Of a DNA stretch of 64,000 nucleotides, positions 16,670 through 24,769 are shown one piece after another; within the stretch, counting starts at the first letter, position 1; each line of letters opens with the position of its first letter. The translations under genes and the position numbers were made by a program. Source of the DNA: Mucilaginibacter pedocola (GTDB lineage: Bacteria > Bacteroidota > Bacteroidia > Sphingobacteriales > Sphingobacteriaceae); contig NZ_MBTF01000035.1 in the NCBI RefSeq assembly GCF_002013915.1, positions 124,001-188,000 of the forward strand, read 5' to 3'. The notes below the pieces were generated by a model. The model searched no databases and was not told the DNA's origin. It saw only the letters and a program-made list of their open reading frames with translations.

Positions 16670-17283
16670 TCAATATCGATATCACCAAAAAACTAAAAGC
16701 CTACGCGGGCGTGCAAGAGTTGCGGATAAAAAAGGATATCGCGCCGGGCAGCATTGTGCGCATCACAGGCCCATCAGGTGCGGGCAAAACCACGCTGCTT
16801 AAAATGATAGCCGGATTGGTGAAACCCGATGCGGGCATTATTGCGGTTAACAATATTAATTGGTTCGATGCCGAACAAAACATCGACCTGCAACCACAGC
16901 AGCGTATGCCCGGCTTCGTTTTCCAGGATTATGCGTTATTCCCTAACATGACGGTGCAACAGCATCTGGAATATGTAACTCAAGATACAGAATGGATAAA
17001 CCGGCTGTTAGCAATAGGCAAACTTGATAGTTTTACCACCCACAAACCCCAATACCTCAGCGGCGGCCAGCAGCAGCGCCTGGCTATTTTACGCGCATTG
17101 TCCATCAAACCAAAACTATTGCTGATGGATGAGCCGTTCTCGGCATTGGATGTAAAGATGAAAATGGATTTGATTGGCGAACTGCGGCCGCTTTTTAAAG
17201 AGTTAGGAGCGACTGCGCTAATAGTTAGCCATAACCCGCAGGAGTTGGATGGGGTGGCTGATGATGAGTTGGAAATAAATTAA
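16666..17283 (+). CDS. modC: Molybdate ABC transporter, ATP-binding subunit without TOBE domain
   Basis: A 205-residue ATPase. Walker A is GPSGAGKTTLL (near 38), the signature is LSGGQQQRLAI (near 127), Walker B is LLMDEPFSALD, and the switch histidine is in VSHNPQEL. The usual ModC is about 350 residues, with a C-terminal TOBE domain that binds molybdate and regulates transport; here the protein ends right after the ATPase core. The stop is a normal TAA and no TOBE-coding frame follows, so this looks like a genuine short form. A REP-like element begins 9 bases later. Confidence 0.93.
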   Translation: MINIDITKKLKAYAGVQELRIKKDIAPGSIVRITGPSGAGKTTLLKMIAGLVKPDAGIIAVNNINWFDAEQNIDLQPQQRMPGFVFQDYALFPNMTVQQHLEYVTQDTEWINRLLAIGKLDSFTTHKPQYLSGGQQQRLAILRALSIKPKLLLMDEPFSALDVKMKMDLIGELRPLFKELGATALIVSHNPQELDGVADDELEIN

Positions 17284-17291
17284 AGCCCTAT

Positions 17292-17400
17292 CGTCATGCT
17301 GCTTGTTTCAGCACCCCACGCGGCAGGTACCGAACTTGCTTAGCGGATATGCTTTGTGGCAACTTGTATGATGGGCTGTCGAAATAAATTCAACATGACG
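17292..17400. repeat. REP-like dispersed palindrome, CGTCATGCTG family
   Basis: CGTCATGCTGCTTGTTTCAG on the left mirrors GAAATAAATTCAACATGACG on the right. It separates the converging modC and sulfite-oxidase-fold genes and may also serve as their terminator (TTTT follows). Confidence 0.75.
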
Positions 17401-17423
17401 TTTTGATTTTTCGGCTTAAGACT

Positions 17424-17936
17424 TTACTGCACTTGCGCTACCACTATCTTATCCAGATTATGCAAATAACGGCGCCCGGTTTTCATATCGGCGGCGGAGG
17501 TCATTTGTATGCTCTCAGGCATTTTATCTATGCTGATGCCGTTCTTCTCCATAATTATGTATACATGGTCGCCCACCATGGTGTTGTATAATTCGTTCCA
17601 TGAGTATACTACTTTATAGCCATCAACGCCGGTGCAAACAAAGTAGAAACGGCTAAGCAGTTTTGGGCTGGTGGTTTTAAATTTGGTGTGCGATAATACA
17701 TCTTTCAGCAAAACGCCTTTTAGCTTATCGTCTTTATGCTTAAAAGTACCGGTATGGTCGGTTACGTTGATATCGCCTATCTCGCTTACTTTATATTGCT
17801 TTAATGAATCGAGTGTGATTACCGACTCTTTTTCCACATCGCCCACTATGGCGAATTTGCTGGTTTGCTGGTTCTTCTCCTGCGCGAAAGCGTTGGCTGC
17901 GTAAACGAATAATATGAGGGTGAATAGTTTTTTCAT
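17424..17936 (-). CDS. Small periplasmic protein with sulfite-oxidase (SUOX) fold
   Basis: 170 residues from the ATG at 17936; an in-frame Met four codons upstream is possible. Signal peptide about 1-18 (ending NAFAQ). The mature part fits the molybdopterin-binding domain of the sulfite oxidase family: ITLDSLKQY, GTFKHKDDKLKGVLLKDVL and FVCTGVDGYKVVYSWNEL, where Cys near 102 would be the molybdenum ligand. It is much shorter than YedY/MsrP and lacks the Arg-rich cofactor pockets seen there, so it may bind no cofactor. Placed between the molybdate importer and a peroxiredoxin-like gene. Confidence 0.7.
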   Translation of the reverse strand: MKKLFTLILFVYAANAFAQEKNQQTSKFAIVGDVEKESVITLDSLKQYKVSEIGDINVTDHTGTFKHKDDKLKGVLLKDVLSHTKFKTTSPKLLSRFYFVCTGVDGYKVVYSWNELYNTMVGDHVYIIMEKNGISIDKMPESIQMTSAADMKTGRRYLHNLDKIVVAQVQ

Positions 17937-18023
17937 GGTGTTTATCAAATAAAAATGCTCAAAGCTAAGCAGGATTAACTTTGAGCAAATTACTAAATTT
18001 TGTTATTCGGGCGGGGCACTTCC

Positions 18024-18614
18024 TTAAAGTACCGCCAAAATATCTTTTATCGCCGGGCGCTTGCTGTAATCTTTATCGAAATGGGCGAAGGTAATTTTGC
18101 CGCTGCTATCAATAACATAAGTAGCCGGAACGGGCAGCACGTTATCCGGGTTGCCATTTGCCTTGGCCATATCTAACCCGTAGCCTTTGTACTTGGCAAC
18201 GGTGGCATCGTCCATGGTGTACTTTACGCCGTAAGCGTTCATAATGGTATATCCCTTATCCTGCACAATTGAATACGATGCCTTGGTTTTAGCAACAGTT
18301 ACCTTGATATTGTCGGCTGTTTCGGGCGTTACGCCTATAACAAAGGCGCCCTTGCCCTGCAGTAGTTGCAACGAATCCTGAATGTGCTGCATTTGTTTGT
18401 TGCAATACGGGCACCATTGCCCGCGGTAAAAGAAAAGCACAACAGCTTTGTGCTGCTTCAATAAGTCCTTAAGGTTGACTTGCTTGCCCGAGTTATCGGT
18501 AGCGGCAAAAGCGGGTGCGATAGTCCCGGTTTTTAAGCCGGTTTGCGCCATAGCCTGTGCGGAAAATAGTAGGCCCATTAACACGCTGAGTGCTGTTAGT
18601 ATATAGTTTTTCAT
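18024..18614 (-). CDS. Secreted peroxiredoxin-like (AhpC/TSA) protein
   Basis: A 196-residue protein with a signal peptide (1-23, ending QAMAQ) and a thioredoxin-fold AhpC/TSA domain. The active site reads FYRGQWCPYCNKQM (CPYC near 83-86), so it is a CxxC type rather than a plain peroxidatic T/SxxC. TYVIDSSGKITFAH is the usual cis-Pro region. It would reduce peroxides or protein disulfides in the periplasm. On the same strand as, and 90 bases upstream of, the small SUOX-fold gene. Confidence 0.87.
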   Translation of the reverse strand: MKNYILTALSVLMGLLFSAQAMAQTGLKTGTIAPAFAATDNSGKQVNLKDLLKQHKAVVLFFYRGQWCPYCNKQMQHIQDSLQLLQGKGAFVIGVTPETADNIKVTVAKTKASYSIVQDKGYTIMNAYGVKYTMDDATVAKYKGYGLDMAKANGNPDNVLPVPATYVIDSSGKITFAHFDKDYSKRPAIKDILAVL

Positions 18615-18721
18615 GTTTATCCTGTTTTACTGAGGTGCTTTAAAAGGCAAAGAAGGGCACGGCCCTCCTTTACCTAAACAAAAACAACCTCCCAATTATT
18701 TATTGTTTTCTCGTTGTGGGG

Positions 18722-18955
18722 TTACATTTTCGAAGTGGTATCTTTCATCTTATCCATCTTCATCATGTCGTGCTTTTTAGCCATGGCCATTTTCTTTTTC
18801 TTCATCTTTTCTTTTTTCATTTTGGTGGTATCGCCCTGCATTTTTTGTTGCGGAACGGGCATAGCGGTTGCTGCCTCGCTTGCGTTAAAGGCGGCGAAAG
18901 AGAACGAGGCGGTAAATAAAATTGCGGCTAAAATTGTTTTACTGTAAGTTTTCAT
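18722..18955 (-). CDS. Met/Lys-rich small secreted protein
   Basis: A 77-residue protein: signal peptide about 1-28, then a mature part of mostly Lys and Met with repeated KMKK, KKKMAMAKK and MMKMDKMKD blocks. Similar Met-rich pentapeptide-type proteins are thought to bind soft metals such as copper or to buffer oxidants by methionine oxidation, but no family can be named firmly. It lies between the anti-sigma/sigma pair and the peroxiredoxin gene on the same strand, so it may be part of the sigma regulon. Confidence 0.65.
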   Translation of the reverse strand: MKTYSKTILAAILFTASFSFAAFNASEAATAMPVPQQKMQGDTTKMKKEKMKKKKMAMAKKHDMMKMDKMKDTTSKM

Positions 18956-19014
18956 GTTTGTTTAATTTACTTTCCGGTTTAGTCGGCCGGTAAAAACAAA
19001 CCTTACAGCGTTTT

Positions 19015-19290
19015 TTAATTTTTGCTAAGGTGGGTATCTATACGTTCCTGTAATTGTTCTTTAAAATCCGAATCGAGGCGCACGTTGCTGCCTACTGGTG
19101 TTTTCATAAGATCCTTCACCATGGCGGTTAACTTGCCGCTCTGCTTTAAATAAAGCTTGCAGGCATCGCAACCTACCAGGTGTATGCGCAACTGTATATT
19201 CTCCACAAAAGATATTTTGCCCTCCAGCTTTTTATCGGCCAGGAAGGTTGCCTTGCGGCAGTTGTATATTATTCCTTTCAAGGGGTTCAT
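19015..19290 (-). CDS. Zinc-finger anti-sigma factor
   Basis: 91 residues from the ATG at 19290, two bases after the sigma stop; an ATG at 19317 overlapping the sigma gene would add 9 residues. The pattern C(x)n...HLVGCDACKLYLKQSG has the His-x3-Cys-x2-Cys core of zf-HC2 anti-sigma domains, with an early Cys in NCRKATFL. No membrane segment is present, so it is a soluble anti-sigma, unlike many. It should bind and hold the ECF sigma factor next to it until a signal, perhaps oxidation or metal, releases it. Confidence 0.78.
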   Translation of the reverse strand: MNPLKGIIYNCRKATFLADKKLEGKISFVENIQLRIHLVGCDACKLYLKQSGKLTAMVKDLMKTPVGSNVRLDSDFKEQLQERIDTHLSKN

Positions 19291-19292
19291 GG

Positions 19293-19871
19293 TTATATCC
19301 AGTTTTTTTGAAGGCATGCCCTCAGGTTAAGTTTAGCACGATGAATGATAACCCAGTAATTGGCCGGGCTTATCTTCAGCTCGGTGCAAACCGTTTCGGT
19401 GGCTTCATCGTCCATATGCTTCATGGCAAAAACCGACTGCCATAGCGGCGGCAGTTTCTCCATGCATCTTTTCAATATACCCCTCAGCTCCTTGCCTTCC
19501 AATGGGTCGTAGTTCTCTATGCCGTAAGGCTGCGGGGCGTGTTCAGCTTTCCAGTGCCCGTCGGTGGCATCAAAAAAGTCAGCATCCTCGCCGCCTGTAT
19601 TCACCAGCTCCTGTGTGCGCAAGCCCGATGCCTTTTTGCGGTACACATCTATTATCTTATTCTTCAGAATAGCGGTTAGCCAGGTACGTTCGCTGCTTTT
19701 GCCGGCAAATTTACTCATGGCATTTAAACCTGCCAAAAAAGTTTCCTGTACCAAGTCCTGCGCCTGTTCGGCATCGTTTACGCGCGTTATGGCGTACATA
19801 TATAAATAATCAGCATAAGCTTTTACCCAATTTTTAGGGTCGAGCTGATGGCTTTCGGGAGGTGTGGCCAT
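19293..19871 (-). CDS. ECF-type RNA polymerase sigma factor
   Basis: A 192-residue sigma-70 family protein. Region 2 is seen as YADYLYMYAITRVNDAEQAQDLVQETFL, followed by WLTAILKNKIIDVYRK. Region 4 is MEKLPPLWQSVFAMKHMDDE then CTELKISPANYWVIIHRAKLNLR. It directs polymerase to a stress regulon and is encoded just before its likely anti-sigma. The 178 bases upstream that face the DUF1223 gene could hold its autoregulated promoter, but no promoter could be matched. Confidence 0.93.
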   Translation of the reverse strand: MATPPESHQLDPKNWVKAYADYLYMYAITRVNDAEQAQDLVQETFLAGLNAMSKFAGKSSERTWLTAILKNKIIDVYRKKASGLRTQELVNTGGEDADFFDATDGHWKAEHAPQPYGIENYDPLEGKELRGILKRCMEKLPPLWQSVFAMKHMDDEATETVCTELKISPANYWVIIHRAKLNLRACLQKNWI

Positions 19872-20049
19872 GTTTGGTTCGTGTTAAACAAAAGCTTAGT
19901 AGTTAGGATATGTAAAACCTTACAACGAAATTTACATTATTACCAATAGCCCGCATACCGCCGCTAACCTTTATACGCTACATACGCATAAAAATGTTAA
20001 ATATTTTGTAAGGATAATGGTATAAAAACTACAAAGCGAAAAAAAGATA

Positions 20050-20841
20050 ATGAAAGCCGTTAAAATATTGCTGGGTTTTGCCTTATGGCTGGGCACAGGT
20101 GTTGCCATAGCCGCCTACATCGGTAACAAGAAGCAAGATAAAACTGCTATCCTTGCCGGGCAAGGCTTCGCAGTAGTGGAGCTTTTTACCTCCGAAGGCT
20201 GCAGTAGCTGCCCCGCTGCCGATGCAGTGGTGGCCAAGATCGAGAAAGAAAGCGCCGGCAAACCGGTGTACATTTTAGCCTACCATGTTGATTACTGGAA
20301 CCGCCTTGGCTGGCGCGATGCCTTTAGCAATGCAGAGTTTTCGCGCAGGCAAAATACCTATGCCGATTGGTTCAACCTCAGCTCGGTTTACACCCCGCAG
20401 GTAGTAGTGAACGGGCGAACCGAGTTTGTTGGCTCGCAGGAAGGGCAGCTCCGCAAAGCCATAAGCGATGGTATTGCCGAAGCAGGCAAAGTGCAGTTAA
20501 GCCTGAGCGATATCCGCATCAATAATAATAAAGCCTCTCTGAATTACGATGTGCAGGCAGCCTCAGGTAATACCTCATTGGTATTGACCTTGGTGCAAAA
20601 GCAAGCAACTTCTGCTGTTAAAGCGGGCGAAAACAAAGGGCGTAATTTATCGCATGTGCAGATAGTTCTGAAATTGCAGAACATCCCGCTCAACCGAACA
20701 TCAAGCGGAAATGCGGAAATTGCCTTACCCAAAAACTTCTCCGCAGATAATTATGAACTGATAGCCTTTGTACAGGATACCAAAACCGGGACTGTACAAG
20801 CTGCCGCGCGAGCCGCCTTACCCGCCTCAACAAACAGCTAA
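20050..20841 (+). CDS. DUF1223 thioredoxin-fold protein, membrane-anchored or secreted
   Basis: A 263-residue protein with one N-terminal hydrophobic segment (5-24). The motif VVELFTSEGCSSCPAADAVV (Cys pair CSSC near 52-55) together with YHVDYWNRLGWRD and YTPQVVVNGRTEFVG is diagnostic of DUF1223. The fold is thioredoxin-like, so a periplasmic thiol role is probable. Followed after 25 bases by a cytochrome b gene and then by a sulfite-oxidase-family gene, suggesting a redox operon opposite to the ECF sigma gene. Confidence 0.88.
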   Translation: MKAVKILLGFALWLGTGVAIAAYIGNKKQDKTAILAGQGFAVVELFTSEGCSSCPAADAVVAKIEKESAGKPVYILAYHVDYWNRLGWRDAFSNAEFSRRQNTYADWFNLSSVYTPQVVVNGRTEFVGSQEGQLRKAISDGIAEAGKVQLSLSDIRINNNKASLNYDVQAASGNTSLVLTLVQKQATSAVKAGENKGRNLSHVQIVLKLQNIPLNRTSSGNAEIALPKNFSADNYELIAFVQDTKTGTVQAAARAALPASTNS

Positions 20842-20866
20842 TGGTTACACACAAAGCCCCCTGCCA

Positions 20867-21559
20867 ATGAAAACCATCAAAGAAAAACACTCGCTGCTGA
20901 TGCGCTGGACGCATTGGGTGAACTTCCCTATACTCACCATTATGATATGGAGCGGTATGCTAATTTACTGGGCCAGCGATACCTATTCTATCACGTTGTT
21001 CGGGCATACGTATTTCAAGTTTTTCCCGCAGGGGTTTTATAAAACCTTTAATATCCCCAAAAGGCTATCAGAGGGTATGGCCTTCCACTTTTTATTTATG
21101 TGGGCCTTCGCGCTAAACGGTGTGGTGTATGTGCTGTACACTATAATCTCCGGAGCGTGGCGCGAGTTAGTGCCGCAACGCAAATCGTTCAAAGAAGCAT
21201 GGCAAGTCTTGCTGCACGATCTGCATATACGCAAAATGGCACCACCGCAGAACAAATACAACGCCGCCCAACGGATTGCCTACACGGCTATAATTTTAAT
21301 GGGTTTCGGCTCGCTGGTAACCGGCTTAGCCATTTACAAACCGGTGCAGTTCAGTACGGTAGTTTGGCTATGCGGTGGCTACCACTTTGCCCGTATACTA
21401 CATTTTGCACTTACAATTGGCTACGTGTTTTTCTTTTTGATACATATTATACAGGTGATACTTGCGGGCTGGAATAACTTCCGCTCGGTGATATCCGGCT
21501 TCGAAGTAGTGAACAGTGCCCCCAAAAAACTAACAGTCCCCGCCGAAGATGGAAAATAA
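20867..21559 (+). CDS. Membrane cytochrome b (cytochrome b561/thiosulfate reductase b-like)
   Basis: 230 residues from the ATG at 20867 (MKTIKEKHSLLMRWTHWVN); an open frame further upstream overlaps the DUF1223 gene and is not needed. Four to five membrane helices, with heme-ligand histidines in RWTHWVNF, MAFHFLFMWAF, YHFARILHF and FLIHIIQV, as in di-heme b-type cytochromes. It would pass electrons from quinol to the molybdoenzyme whose gene overlaps its 3' end by 11 bases. This pairing resembles MsrPQ-type systems but with an unrelated cytochrome. Confidence 0.87.
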   Translation: MKTIKEKHSLLMRWTHWVNFPILTIMIWSGMLIYWASDTYSITLFGHTYFKFFPQGFYKTFNIPKRLSEGMAFHFLFMWAFALNGVVYVLYTIISGAWRELVPQRKSFKEAWQVLLHDLHIRKMAPPQNKYNAAQRIAYTAIILMGFGSLVTGLAIYKPVQFSTVVWLCGGYHFARILHFALTIGYVFFFLIHIIQVILAGWNNFRSVISGFEVVNSAPKKLTVPAEDGK

Positions 21560-22328
21560 AGCGAAGCCAAAAAAAGAGCTCACTATTGAGCAAAAAATAA
21601 ACCGCCGCAATTTTATCTCGTTCGGTGTGTTTGGCGTAATGGGTGCTGCTGCCTGGAAGGGTTGGAGCTGGCTTTACAACGCTCCTAAAGAAACGGCAAG
21701 CGCAACAGCAGGGGCAAGACTACCGCTACGCCGGGCGTTGAATAAAACCGAACTGGCTTTCCGTAATTTTTTTAGCAATAACCATTTGGTGAAAACCTAT
21801 CCCAAAGAAATGGCTGCCAAAAACGTAAAGGTAAACAGCTTTATTGGGTTAAAAAGTAAATTCGAAATAGCCGACTGGCGCTTACAGGTGGTGAAACAAA
21901 GTGGCGAAGTACTCAGCTTTACCATCGACCAGATAAAGGCCCTGCCCAAAACCGAAATTATATACGATTTTAAATGCGTAGAAGGCTGGGACCAGATACA
22001 GCACTGGGGCGGCTTAAAAGTGATCGACTTTATAGAGCATTTCGGTTTAGCCGAAGAAACCAAAGCAGCCTACGTGGGTATGATGACACCCGACAAAGTT
22101 TACCAGGTGGGGTTGGATATGCCCAGCGCCCTGCACCCGCAAACTATATTGGCTTACGAAATGAACGGCCAGCCCATCCCCATAAACCACGGTGCGCCGC
22201 TGCGGCTAATCATCCCCGTTAAATACGGCATTAAAAATATCAAGCGCATAGGCAGCATCACATTCAGCAACACGCGCCCGCCCGATTACTGGGCACGGGC
22301 GGGGTATGATTATTATTCGGGACTGTAG
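21549..22328 (+). CDS. Molybdopterin-dependent oxidoreductase, sulfite oxidase family, TAT-exported
   Basis: A 259-residue protein. NRRNFISFGVFGVMGAAAW near the N-terminus is a twin-arginine signal, consistent with export after cofactor loading. The SUOX fold is seen in DWRLQVVKQSG, YDFKCVEGWDQIQHWGG (Cys near 142 as Mo ligand), LAYEMNGQPIPINHGAPLRL and VKYGIKNIKRI. Best guess is a YedY/MsrP-like periplasmic reductase; the substrate (for example protein methionine sulfoxide, or sulfite) is not readable. It overlaps the cytochrome b gene and is downstream of a molybdate importer in the same neighbourhood. Confidence 0.9.
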   Translation: MENKAKPKKELTIEQKINRRNFISFGVFGVMGAAAWKGWSWLYNAPKETASATAGARLPLRRALNKTELAFRNFFSNNHLVKTYPKEMAAKNVKVNSFIGLKSKFEIADWRLQVVKQSGEVLSFTIDQIKALPKTEIIYDFKCVEGWDQIQHWGGLKVIDFIEHFGLAEETKAAYVGMMTPDKVYQVGLDMPSALHPQTILAYEMNGQPIPINHGAPLRLIIPVKYGIKNIKRIGSITFSNTRPPDYWARAGYDYYSGL

Positions 22329-22419
22329 GCACTTACCAAAGGGCAATATCTGCCCAACTGTTTATAAAAAAGGTGATATCAATACCTCATTCCACTTAAT
22401 ATTTGCATATTGCATAGTA

Positions 22420-23763
22420 ATGGTGCCGGTGAAATTGCCTCTTTCTAAACAGCTTGCTTATGCCTGCGGAATGATAGGCTGGAGCACCATGAGCAACATT
22501 ATCATTGTAATGCTGCCCTATTTTTACCTGCCGCCAAGCAACGCCGGGCTAAAACCGCTGATACCCCAGCTCATGGTTTTCGGTATATTCAACATCATGT
22601 CGCTCATTACGGCCTCTGGTAGGCTTACCGATGCTTTCTTTGACCCTTTTATTGCTTCGCTTAGCGATAAAAGTACGCACCCTAAAGGCCGCCGTATCCC
22701 TTACATGCAATGGGCTATTTTACCGGCGGTGGTGTTTTGCTCGCTTACGTTCTACCCATGGTCGCGCCAGGTTACGGCACACAACGCCTGGTGGCTAACG
22801 GCTACGCTCATATTGTTTTTTATGGGGGCAACGGCTTACATTATCCCCTATAACGCTCTGCTGCCCGAGTTAACCAGCACCGGGCAGGAACGGGTGAAGC
22901 TATCCTCGCTGCAACAGGTGGGCTTTGTTATTGGCATTATCCTATCGGCATTGGTGAACAACTTTGCCGATTTGCTGGAGCACGCCCTCCATCTTACCGA
23001 CCGCGACGCCGCCGTACAATATACTATTTGGGTCCTATCTGTATTCTCGGGGCTGGTAATGCTGGTACCGGTATTGGCTATCGACGAAAAGAAATACTCC
23101 AACAGCGTGCCGTCGCATTTGCCGTTGTTGCCCGCCATTAAAAAGACCTTCGAGAACCGGAATTTCAAGTACTACCTCATCTCCGATTTTTCGTACTACA
23201 TGGCGCTCAGCATCATCTCCAGCGGCTTGCTGTTCTTTATCACGGTACTGCTCAACCTGCCCGAATCGCGCGGAGGCGAGTTGATGGGTGCCATGGTGCT
23301 TACTTCGCTGCTGTTTTATCCGCTGGTGAACTACCTGTCGAAGAAAGTAGGTAAAAAGCCGGTGGTGCTATTCTCGTTTGGCTTATTGAGTTTAATTTTT
23401 GTGGCGATATTCTTTTTAGGGAAACTCCCCATGACGCCCACCGCGCAGATATACACATTGGTGCTAAGTGCATCATTCCCCCTTGCGTCGCTGGGCATCC
23501 TCCCCAACGCCATCCTTGCCGAAATTGCCCAACACGATGCCAAACGCACCGGCGAAAACCGCGAGGGGATGTTTTTTGCAGTAAAATACTTGTTTGTAAA
23601 ACTTGGCCAAACGCTGGGAATAGCCCTGTTCGCTTTCCTCACCGTTTACGGTAAAGACCCGGGTAACGATTACGGCCTGCGCCTAAATGGACTCTGCGGC
23701 TGCGTACTTTGCCTGCTGGCGATAGGCTTTTTTAGCAGGTTTAGGGAGAGAAGGGGGAGGTAG
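22420..23763 (+). CDS. MFS sugar:cation symporter (GPH family)
   Basis: 447 residues from the ATG at 22420 (MVPVKLPLSKQLAYACGMIGWS); an open frame extends 38 codons upstream but has no helix or homology feel. Twelve hydrophobic helices. The motif GRLTDAFFDPFIASLSDKS is the GPH-type loop 2 motif (usually DAxxDPxxGxxSD), and PYNALLPELT is another landmark. GPH carriers move glycosides, pentosides or hexuronides with H+ or Na+. A short-phrase inverted repeat follows its stop. Confidence 0.9.
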   Translation: MVPVKLPLSKQLAYACGMIGWSTMSNIIIVMLPYFYLPPSNAGLKPLIPQLMVFGIFNIMSLITASGRLTDAFFDPFIASLSDKSTHPKGRRIPYMQWAILPAVVFCSLTFYPWSRQVTAHNAWWLTATLILFFMGATAYIIPYNALLPELTSTGQERVKLSSLQQVGFVIGIILSALVNNFADLLEHALHLTDRDAAVQYTIWVLSVFSGLVMLVPVLAIDEKKYSNSVPSHLPLLPAIKKTFENRNFKYYLISDFSYYMALSIISSGLLFFITVLLNLPESRGGELMGAMVLTSLLFYPLVNYLSKKVGKKPVVLFSFGLLSLIFVAIFFLGKLPMTPTAQIYTLVLSASFPLASLGILPNAILAEIAQHDAKRTGENREGMFFAVKYLFVKLGQTLGIALFAFLTVYGKDPGNDYGLRLNGLCGCVLCLLAIGFFSRFRERRGR

Positions 23764-23855
23764 CAGTTGTCAGTGTGCAGTTGTCAGTTGGCTGTTGCCG
23801 GTTTGTAGTTCGAAACAGATTCACTGCTAACTGCAAACCGGCAACTGCAAACTGA
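23764..23855. repeat. Short-phrase inverted repeat (CAGTTGTCAGT / GCCGGTTTGTAGTT type)
   Basis: The phrase CAGTTG recurs on the left, and GTTGCCGGTTTGTAGTT there mirrors AACTGCAAACCGGCAAC on the right. It fills the gap between convergent genes (MFS symporter and DUF4198 protein). Confidence 0.75.
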
Positions 23856-24710
23856 CTAATGTTTATCCCCAAACCCAAATTCTTTATAAGTATTCGGCAG
23901 TTCGTCGCGGTTACTGAAAGCGAACGAGTACGTAGCAAACCATGTTTCAAAATCGGCATCGTTGGTTTTTGATGGTTCGATGTGTACGCAGCGCAGCATG
24001 TAAATGCCATCGCGGCTGGGGCTAAAATAAAGCTGCCCGGTAGCATCGGTGGCCAGCAGTTGCGGGTGCACGTTACCACTGGCTGTTTTTATGTAAAGCA
24101 ACACGTTGCTGTTTTTTAAAGGCTTGCCTAAAAAGTAAACCACGGCGGTAATATCGTCGCCATAGCTTTTTTTGTAGGGGTTTTGTTTTAGTACTATCTC
24201 CAGGTCGCTGCCGGTTTGTTTGCTGTAAATGTTACCGCCGCCATCGCCAACGTTTATCAGCGTTTTTAAATAATAGCGGTATTTCTCCACCAGGTTAAGG
24301 CGGGTATCGTCTTTTATTTTTTCAGCAAGGTCGGTATAGCCTTGCTTGGTAAGGTAGGCTACAAAATCTTCGTGTGGCAGCTCAATACTTTCGTCTTTGG
24401 TGTTCATCTCCACCATGGTCATGTTGCCGCTATTAACAGTATACTTTAGTAACGGGGCAGCGCTATCTTTTGTAACTTTAAGCAAGTCGATAGCTTTACC
24501 GCCTTCGTAAATATTAAATTTTGTTGTTTTTTGCGAATTATAACCGTCTTCCCCCTCCTGCGTTAAATTTTCCCCGTTAAGCAGGTGCACGGTAAGCTGA
24601 TCGCCTTTGTGCAGGTAAAAACTTTCGGGCAATAAATAGGTGTCGGGTGCGAATGCCGTAAGTGCAGTTAAGGCAATCAAAAAAAATAAAATGGCGTATA
24701 GGTGCTTCAT
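23856..24710 (-). CDS. DUF4198-like secreted protein
   Basis: A 284-residue protein with a signal peptide (1-20). Mature sequence DTYLLPESFYLHKGDQLTVH followed by LLNGENLTQEG fits DUF4198, a family of periplasmic proteins linked to metal (often nickel or cobalt) uptake. The C-terminal part (about 190-250) has GDDITAVVYFLGKPLKNSNV and ATDATGQLYFSPSRDGIYML, an Ig-like regulatory domain common in the family. No metal-transport genes lie beside it, so its partner is unknown. Confidence 0.75.
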   Translation of the reverse strand: MKHLYAILFFLIALTALTAFAPDTYLLPESFYLHKGDQLTVHLLNGENLTQEGEDGYNSQKTTKFNIYEGGKAIDLLKVTKDSAAPLLKYTVNSGNMTMVEMNTKDESIELPHEDFVAYLTKQGYTDLAEKIKDDTRLNLVEKYRYYLKTLINVGDGGGNIYSKQTGSDLEIVLKQNPYKKSYGDDITAVVYFLGKPLKNSNVLLYIKTASGNVHPQLLATDATGQLYFSPSRDGIYMLRCVHIEPSKTNDADFETWFATYSFAFSNRDELPNTYKEFGFGDKH

Positions 24711-24769
24711 AGCAAAAAGATGATTAGTTCAAACATACAAAGTTTCAAAAACTTCTTAGCTTTACCGGG

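Noticed and set aside
22306..22419. Longer start for the MFS symporter
   Set aside because: It overlaps the previous gene and adds a stretch without helix; the ATG at 22420 begins at the first conserved residues.
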